Origin: an uncultured Clostridia bacterium | GTDB lineage: Bacteria > Bacillota > Clostridia > Christensenellales > UBA1242 | DNA length: 54,766 nt | Assembly (NCBI GenBank): GCA_947626175.1 | Contig: CANQRE010000001.1 | Location: forward strand, 1 to 54,766 | Direction: 5' to 3' | Shown here: piece after piece, positions 49,530-54,766 of the stretch | Layout of the letters: every line of letters starts with the position of its first letter | Numbering within the stretch: the stretch's first letter is position 1 | Position numbers and translations under genes: made by a program | Notes under the pieces: model-generated | What the model was told of the DNA's origin: nothing | What the model saw: only the letters and a program-made list of their open reading frames with translations | The model's database searches: none

Positions 49530-51032
49530 ATGGTAAATAAAAAAGTTAAAAGCTTTCTTTTATCTGCCATTTTACTTTTCTCTTGCTTGTTAATGACTTT
49601 GTTAAGCATACCAAACACAATGACCGTTCATGCTGCAAATATTGAAATAAATGGTGGCTACTCGGATGTGTTGGAAGATTTGCAAGACAATGAAAGTTTT
49701 AATCCTGATGAATATGAAATAGATCAAAATGATTTTTCTTTGAATTTTATAACTTTGGCTGAAAGCTCTGATCGTGAAGTATTTGTTTATGTTTACCAGC
49801 CATGCACTTCTCGAGGAATTGTCGCAACAACAATAAACCTTTCGACAGGGATTCACAAAAATTTAAGTTATAAAAACTATAAGCTTAAATTGATAAATCA
49901 AAGAGGTGTTTTTTACAAGTATTTGGTTGAAGATTTAGCTGTTAGTGATGAAGAAATTAGATATTATGAAATATCTTCAATTTATCGTAAATGGGATGGA
50001 AATTTGGATGATGCCGAAGCAGAGTCTGGAACAATTAGTGAAGTGCCTTTTGCAGTTGCGAAACAATATATTTTAAGGGGTTATGATGACAATATATCTT
50101 ACTCTTGTAATGATGTTGATGTCATAACCGTTACTGACAAATATGTTGGTTTTGTAAGATATGATGATGGTTATACCGGTAGTCCCGGAATGGGGTTTGC
50201 ATGGCATTCTCCCGGTAGTGATAGCCATTTTATAGCATTTTCTACCGACAAACCTATTGATAAATTGATGGAAGCTGATGTCTTTTATACTTCTCAATCT
50301 TATTATTGGCATAGTGGTTATTTAGGTATTGCTGGTGGTGAAAGCTATGGTGAAATACAGGAAAATTATGCTTATCCAACTTATAAAGATAGAGTTGAAC
50401 TTCAAGTTGGTCATGGCTTTGGTTACTACAAATATTCTTGGGATAGAATACAAACTGTTGATGAATTTATTGCAACAGAAGATAGAGAGTTCGTTTATAA
50501 TTGCGGTATTTTTAATGTAAGAACAGAAGTTAAAATGACTGATGAGGGCTTGCAGGATTTAAAAGGTAAAGATTGGGTAATTCGTTTTGCAGAAACTGAA
50601 TTTAGTGATTTTCGTCAATCTATGGGTGTTGGTGCTGCTTCTGGGCCTAGCGATCATATTAAAAGAAGCACTATTGTTGGTGATGTTACTATTTTGCGTT
50701 TGCAATTTGAAACTGATGGCATTGTTTACAATCTTGGTGTTGTTGATAATAAAATGACCGGTGATGGAATACCCGACAATTATACTGAAACAACTTTTGA
50801 GTTAACTTCTGCTTTCAAAACATTTATTGCAATATTGTTATTTATAGTTTTACTCTTGATCTTGTGGCCTGTATTACCATATATCTTTATGTTCTTTGGC
50901 TGGCTTTTGAAAGGATTGTGGAAAATTATCACCTTACCATTTAAGGTTTTCAAATCCTCGAAAAAAGACAAACGAGAGTCGCAACATGATTCGCAACAAG
51001 AAAAGCAAAAGACAGATAAAAAGAAAAAATGA
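49530..51032 (+). CDS. Exported protein with C-terminal anchor, pIII-like candidate
   Basis: The 500-residue protein has a signal peptide ending near VHAAN (cleavage about residue 36) and a large extracellular domain rich in Y, G and D. A C-terminal hydrophobic region (about 427-470, two segments) is followed by a basic cytoplasmic tail. Signal peptide plus C-terminal anchor on a long surface protein is the layout of filamentous-phage adsorption protein pIII. The sequence itself shows no diagnostic motif, so this is positional. Only five bases separate it from the preceding stop. Confidence 0.55.
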   Translation: MVNKKVKSFLLSAILLFSCLLMTLLSIPNTMTVHAANIEINGGYSDVLEDLQDNESFNPDEYEIDQNDFSLNFITLAESSDREVFVYVYQPCTSRGIVATTINLSTGIHKNLSYKNYKLKLINQRGVFYKYLVEDLAVSDEEIRYYEISSIYRKWDGNLDDAEAESGTISEVPFAVAKQYILRGYDDNISYSCNDVDVITVTDKYVGFVRYDDGYTGSPGMGFAWHSPGSDSHFIAFSTDKPIDKLMEADVFYTSQSYYWHSGYLGIAGGESYGEIQENYAYPTYKDRVELQVGHGFGYYKYSWDRIQTVDEFIATEDREFVYNCGIFNVRTEVKMTDEGLQDLKGKDWVIRFAETEFSDFRQSMGVGAASGPSDHIKRSTIVGDVTILRLQFETDGIVYNLGVVDNKMTGDGIPDNYTETTFELTSAFKTFIAILLFIVLLLILWPVLPYIFMFFGWLLKGLWKIITLPFKVFKSSKKDKRESQHDSQQEKQKTDKKKK

Positions 51033-51040
51033 TTGTGATA

Positions 51041-51072
51041 AAGAGTGGTTTGCTTAATGGCACGCCACTCTT
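51041..51072 (+). promoter_or_regulatory. Hairpin in the gap before the small membrane gene
   Basis: AAGAGTGG (51041-51048) pairs with CCACTCTT (51065-51072) around a 16-base loop. No T-run follows, so it is more likely an mRNA processing or stability structure. Confidence 0.3.
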
Positions 51073-51117
51073 ACACAATTTCTTTAATTTAATAAGGTAG
51101 TAAAAGGATAAGTGATT

Positions 51118-51210
51118 ATGAAAAAGTTAAAGTGTATTTTATTTATTGGTTTGGGTATGATCGTTGCTTTTGTCATTGGTTACTTTATTTTTACAATGGG
51201 TCAAGTGTAA
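51118..51210 (+). CDS. 30-residue single-helix membrane protein
   Basis: The ATG at 51118 opens 30 codons; the product is MKKLKCILFIGLG followed by MIVAFVIGYFIFTMGQV, one membrane helix with a positive N-terminus. AAAAGGATAAG precedes it. Its stop TAA overlaps the next ATG as TAATG, good evidence that it is translated. Size and topology match the small virion proteins of filamentous phages (such as pVII and pIX, about 33 residues), or possibly a coat protein, but there is no sequence proof. Confidence 0.6.
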   Translation: MKKLKCILFIGLGMIVAFVIGYFIFTMGQV

Positions 51211-53423
51211 TGAAAGCAAAAGTTTGGTTGAAGAAAAACTATTTTCACATTATTTGCATATTGGCTTCACTTGGTTTTATTGCGTGTGCTATATGGCTCT
51301 TTCCTGATGCTTGGTTAAGAATTAAAGAAAGTGGTGTTGATATTTGGAATTCAATCAAATACTATGTTAAGCATTTATTTCGATTGGATTTTTTTGTCGA
51401 TGTAACTGTAATCAATAATTCAAATATAAATACTTCACTTGTAAACATTCCCTCTAATTTTGAAAATTTTAAGAGTTCTTGGTCGGCTTATTGGAGTATT
51501 TTTGCCACAAAAGAGAATTTTTTTGCTTATTTAGATGCAATTTCTAGGTTTTTATTGATTTTAAGTCAAGTTTTGCTCATTGTTGTTGTTCCTTTGATTA
51601 TTCTGCTTTATATCTTTTTCAAAGTTTATTTCTCTAAACACAACAACAAATATGGAATTGACACCAAACCGTTGACATTCTATAAATGGCTAACTAGAAA
51701 AACAATAGTTCCTGTAAAAAAGTTTGTTAAAAGCTTTCTTGAGTTTATGAAAGAAAACAAAATGTATATTGCTTTATGGCTTTTAATTTGGGCATGGAAT
51801 TTTAACATTTTGACAATTTTTATAGAGTTTTTGGCATTTTACTTCTATTTTGTGATGTCTTTTGATTTCAGCTGCATTTATACACAGTTTTATAAATTGT
51901 TCTGCGATCTTTCAGTTCCTTTTTCTACTATACCACTTTTTGTTTATATCATTTTTGGTATTTGGCTTATTTGCTGGTATAGGAAAAAGATTGGCTACAA
52001 AAGACTTTGGCATTATGAAAGAAAAAACTGTGGATTTATCAATGAACGACCTATTGTTGTGATGGTTTGTGGGACAATGGGCAAAAAGAAAACAACTGCA
52101 ATAACCGACATGGCTCTTTCACAAGAAGTTATGTTAAAAGACAAGGCTTTTGAAAAAATACTTGAAAATGATTTGAAATTCCCTGCATTCCCGTTTATAC
52201 ATTTTGAAAACGCAATAAAAGATGCGATGCGTAAACACAAAATTTACAATCTTGCAACCTGCCGGCAATATGTGAGAAAGTTATCAAATATGTTCTACGC
52301 TTCATTGAATGTTGATAAATCATGTCAAAAGTCAATTAAACGCAATGTAAAAAAGTGTTTTGGCCTAACCTATGACAATTTGATATTTGATTATGATTTT
52401 GCTCGGTATGGTTTGACTTATGATGACAAATTGAAAGTTGTGGATATATGGACTGTGCTTGAAACTTATGCACAACTTTATTTCATATATATAATTCAGT
52501 CATCTTTAATTATTTCAAATTATAGTGTTAGGACGGACAATTTGCTTGATGATTTAGGCAATTTTCCTATGTGGAATACAGATTTCTTTAAGCGTGATAG
52601 TCGATTGATTGACAGCTATTCAAGACATGCCCATATAATTGATTTTGATGCTTTGAGGCTTGGTAAAAAGGTTATAGAAAATAATCCTAAAAAAGACAGC
52701 TTTGAATTTGGTGTTATCAACATAACGGAAGTTGGTAAAGAAAGAAAAAATCAACTTGAATTGAAAGAAATTAAAAGAAGTGGCGAGTCAGCGAATCAAA
52801 AGAACGATGGCTTTATTGATTGGCTTAAAATGATTAGGCACTCTGCAACTGTGGATAATTTCCCTTTTGTTAAAGTCATAACTGATGAACAGCGTCCTGA
52901 AAGTCTTGGTGCTGATGCCAGAGATTTGTGCGAAATTGTCCACATAAAAGAGTCTGGCGAGATCAAACTTGCCATGCCATTTTTTAGTCTAACGGAACTT
53001 TGTTACTCCTTCATTTTCAATAAATTTTCTGATTTGTATTATAGGTATCGTTTTGTTCGTGGTGATAACACTTTGATTATGTATCTATTTAAGGGTTTGG
53101 TTTCTAAACTTGATAGTTACTATCATGGTATTTACAACACATTTGGTTATAGTAAATTAAAAGTTGCAGTTGAGAACGGAACACAAGACGGGATTATAAA
53201 ATTACAAAACTACTATTTAATGTCAAAGAAAATTTATAGCAAAAGATTTAGCACAGACTGTTTCAGTGATTATTTTGAAAAGAAAAATTTACAGAGTAAT
53301 TTGGGTATTGATGATTTGGAAGAATATGGAACGGAAAAAGCAACTTTTGATGAGTTAAAGCAACAAAACAGTTATTTCATAAATGATTTGATAGAAAAGC
53401 AAAATACGGATAAAAACGAATAA
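51210..53423 (+). CDS. Membrane-anchored NTPase-like protein (Zot/pI-like candidate)
   Basis: The 737-residue protein has about four membrane segments in its first 260 residues (about 15-32, 113-136, 186-215, 240-257), then a large cytoplasmic part. At 288-295 it has GTMGKKKT, a P-loop-like sequence after a hydrophobic strand (IVVMVC) that lacks the canonical glycine before lysine. A later strand HIIDFDALRLG could be Walker B. The position between a small virion-like protein and Rep suits a morphogenesis ATPase (Zot/pI type). FtsK/VirD4-like DNA pumps are the alternative. A longer start at 51132 is rejected because the ATG at 51210 overlaps the upstream stop. Confidence 0.6.
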   Translation: MKAKVWLKKNYFHIICILASLGFIACAIWLFPDAWLRIKESGVDIWNSIKYYVKHLFRLDFFVDVTVINNSNINTSLVNIPSNFENFKSSWSAYWSIFATKENFFAYLDAISRFLLILSQVLLIVVVPLIILLYIFFKVYFSKHNNKYGIDTKPLTFYKWLTRKTIVPVKKFVKSFLEFMKENKMYIALWLLIWAWNFNILTIFIEFLAFYFYFVMSFDFSCIYTQFYKLFCDLSVPFSTIPLFVYIIFGIWLICWYRKKIGYKRLWHYERKNCGFINERPIVVMVCGTMGKKKTTAITDMALSQEVMLKDKAFEKILENDLKFPAFPFIHFENAIKDAMRKHKIYNLATCRQYVRKLSNMFYASLNVDKSCQKSIKRNVKKCFGLTYDNLIFDYDFARYGLTYDDKLKVVDIWTVLETYAQLYFIYIIQSSLIISNYSVRTDNLLDDLGNFPMWNTDFFKRDSRLIDSYSRHAHIIDFDALRLGKKVIENNPKKDSFEFGVINITEVGKERKNQLELKEIKRSGESANQKNDGFIDWLKMIRHSATVDNFPFVKVITDEQRPESLGADARDLCEIVHIKESGEIKLAMPFFSLTELCYSFIFNKFSDLYYRYRFVRGDNTLIMYLFKGLVSKLDSYYHGIYNTFGYSKLKVAVENGTQDGIIKLQNYYLMSKKIYSKRFSTDCFSDYFEKKNLQSNLGIDDLEEYGTEKATFDELKQQNSYFINDLIEKQNTDKNE

Positions 53424-53450
53424 AAACATGAAAATTTTAGTAAAACAGAG

Positions 53451-53474
53451 GCAAAAATGGGCTTTTTGCTTTTG
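53451..53474 (+). terminator. Intrinsic terminator
   Basis: GCAAAAA (53451-53457), loop TGGGC, TTTTTGC (53463-53469), then T residues. It ends the structural-gene transcript before rep. Confidence 0.85.
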
Positions 53475-53511
53475 TTTTGTGTAAAAAATTCAATTTTAGG
53501 AGTGATTTCGT

Positions 53512-54444
53512 ATGAAGAAAAATAACAAAGAATTAGAGCTTACACCTATCAGAAATTTCAATGATCCTTTTGGGAAATGGTGTAAGGTCTATAACGATGG
53601 AAATCATTTTGTGGCCACTCGAACAACACATAATGACAGAAAAACAATAGTTCGAGATAAAGATGTTACTGATGAAGATTTGCTCTTTAATGAGCTTTAT
53701 TTAACAGCGTGTAAAAATCATATTGTGCGTAAGCCACTTTATGAATTTATGAAAGATAATATTTCAGAAAAATATCCCGAAATGGAGAATCTTGATGAAT
53801 ATGTTGATACGCATATAAAAATGAAATTGCACAATTTTTATAGTAGAGTTAAAAGATTTAGAAGAAAAGCTTATTTGAATAATTGGAATAAATTTGTAAC
53901 TATAACCTATGACGATAAATTGCACACGCCAGAAAGTTTTAGAAAAAAGTTAAGAAAGTGTTTGTCGAATTTGCATTGTCGCCATGGCTGGACTTATATG
54001 GGCGTTTTTGAACATGCTCCCGGCACTGACAGACTTCATTTTCACGCAATTATGCACATACCTGATGGGCAAATGATTGGTGAAATGGAAGAAAAAAACG
54101 ACTATTCGACAGCCCAAAAGAAGATGCAAAAGACAATGAGTAACACTTTCTTTGCTAAAACTTTCGGTCGGAATGATTTTAAGGATATGACAGAAGAAGA
54201 TCTAAAATACGGTCATGCTATTGAGTATTTGTTAAAATATTTAAGTAAAACAAACGAAAAGATAGTTTATTCTCGTGGAATCCCTACAGAGATGAATATG
54301 TATGTGGAAAATAGAGATATTGTAACGGAATATGAAGATTATGTTATGAAATATGTTTTGTTTGATGATTGTGTAAGAAACGGAAAATATTTGCCTTATG
54401 GGCAGCGAAGATATGAACAGACAACATTATTTGCTACTACCTAA
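53512..54444 (+). CDS. HUH rolling-circle replication initiator (Rep)
   Basis: The 310-residue protein has the three motifs of HUH Rep proteins: motif I FVTITYDD (128-135), motif II HFHAIMH (His176 and His178), and motif III EYLLKYLSK with candidate catalytic tyrosines Tyr239 and Tyr243. These enzymes nick a stem-loop origin and start single-strand synthesis. It has an AGGAG site and its own leader after a terminator. A large stem-loop lies 156 bases downstream and is the obvious candidate origin. Similar Rep proteins occur in small ssDNA phages and plasmids. Confidence 0.88.
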   Translation: MKKNNKELELTPIRNFNDPFGKWCKVYNDGNHFVATRTTHNDRKTIVRDKDVTDEDLLFNELYLTACKNHIVRKPLYEFMKDNISEKYPEMENLDEYVDTHIKMKLHNFYSRVKRFRRKAYLNNWNKFVTITYDDKLHTPESFRKKLRKCLSNLHCRHGWTYMGVFEHAPGTDRLHFHAIMHIPDGQMIGEMEEKNDYSTAQKKMQKTMSNTFFAKTFGRNDFKDMTEEDLKYGHAIEYLLKYLSKTNEKIVYSRGIPTEMNMYVENRDIVTEYEDYVMKYVLFDDCVRNGKYLPYGQRRYEQTTLFATT

Positions 54445-54525
54445 TGAAATTATTTAGGTGTTTTTGTTGATTTTCAAAATTAAAATTTTACGCAAACGCT
54501 TATGAAAGAAATGTAAAAAACAAAC

Positions 54526-54570
54526 AAGGGCGGTTTTCAAAAGCGGTTTAGCGTGAAAACGCCCTTTGTT
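54526..54570 (+). terminator. Large hairpin after rep, probable terminator
   Basis: AAGGGC...GTTTTC (54526-54538, with a one-base bulge) pairs with GAAAACGCCCTT (54555-54566), followed by TGTTTTG. It lies about 80 bases after rep. Confidence 0.65.
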
Positions 54571-54599
54571 TTGCTTTCTTTCGGCTGGGTTGAGTTAAA

Positions 54600-54658
54600 A
54601 GACGACACCTTGTCAGCGTGCGTCAGCACGCTCTCGTTAATAAGACAAGGTGTCGTCT
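54600..54658. other. Perfect 15-bp stem with nested hairpin, candidate rolling-circle origin or packaging signal
   Basis: AGACGACACCTTGTC (54600-54614) pairs perfectly with GACAAGGTGTCGTCT (54644-54658). Inside it AGCGTGC (54615-54621) pairs with GCACGCT (54626-54632) around GTCA. The inner right side leaves CTCGTTAATAA single-stranded, which could be the Rep nick site. No T-run follows it, so it is not a typical terminator. Position next to HUH rep supports a replication-origin or ssDNA packaging role. Confidence 0.65.
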
Positions 54659-54760
54659 AATGCTCCCAAATCAAATTTTTTACTTATCAACAAAAGAAAA
54701 GTTTGCAAAATTTTTATACAAATTTAGTGCAAATATGTTATTATATTGATAGAGGTATAA

Positions 54761-54766
54761 ATGGAA
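54761..54766 (+). CDS. Start of a further gene, truncated by the window edge
   Basis: An ATG at 54761 preceded by GAGG five bases upstream and an AT-rich promoter-like stretch (TATTAT around 54739). Only two codons are visible, so nothing can be said about the product. Confidence 0.35.

Noticed and set aside
51132..51209. 26-codon N-terminal extension of the membrane NTPase-like protein
   Set aside because: It overlaps the coupled 30-residue gene in another frame, and the TAATG junction points to 51210.

Overview
The window looks like a chromosomal segment from a low-GC, anaerobic, gut-associated Clostridia-like Firmicute, probably from an uncultured lineage. Supporting signs are AT-rich DNA, strong AGGAGG-type ribosome binding sites, TTGACA/TATAAT promoters, a T-box leader, anaerobic (class III) ribonucleotide reductase, rubrerythrin, an apparently ferredoxin-type thioredoxin reductase, and a large secreted M60-like metalloprotease with BspA-like repeats of the kind common in mucosal bacteria. 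The window holds the replication origin neighbourhood.

Layout. (1) 1-110: what looks like an attachment-site junction, a tRNA 3' end without a matching 5' half, closing an element that lies to the left. (2) 300-9150: mixed housekeeping genes: S51-like protein and folE; a glmU(C-terminal half)-glmM-ku operon; two small unknown genes; aspS behind an Asp T-box; recF. (3) 9150-21650: dnaA-dnaN, then a co-directional rpmH-rnpA-yidD-yidC-jag block and mnmE-mnmG-rsmG-parA-parB. Three DnaA boxes lie around the end of dnaA and the dnaA-dnaN gap; two perfect parS sites lie downstream of parB. (4) 21652-23220: a long gene-poor zone with the parS sites and an odd C-poor, purine-rich repeat tract. (5) 23225-30000: rubrerythrin, membrane and SIMPL proteins, and an NrdR-controlled operon in which NrdD carries a glutaredoxin-like domain and is followed by a TrxB-like flavoprotein. 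(6) 30000-38560: lipoprotein, giant M60/BspA surface protein, DraG-like hydrolase, Nudix hydrolase, phosphatase. (7) 38860-42310: a translationally coupled three-gene operon (GIY-YIG + DUF2075 helicase; radical SAM + DprA/SLOG-like fusion; MazG-like pyrophosphohydrolase), a candidate undescribed defence or nucleic-acid-processing system. (8) 42550-54766: an integrated element with a large serine recombinase, small regulators, a putative ssDNA-binding protein, a run of membrane-anchored or exported proteins including an SGNH hydrolase, a 30-residue one-helix protein, a multi-spanning membrane NTPase-like protein with an unusual P-loop, and an HUH rolling-circle Rep. The order resembles a filamentous-phage (inovirus-like) genome. 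A long perfect stem-loop downstream of Rep is a candidate origin or packaging signal. The right end of the element is outside the window.

How the parts fit. The origin block supplies initiation (DnaA, DnaN), segregation (ParA, ParB, parS), ribosome and RNase P biogenesis, and the tRNA-modification pair MnmE/MnmG. Regions 7 and 8 are accessory DNA sitting side by side. No homology search was possible: family names rest on motifs readable in the translations, and the system-level proposals in regions 7 and 8 are inference.
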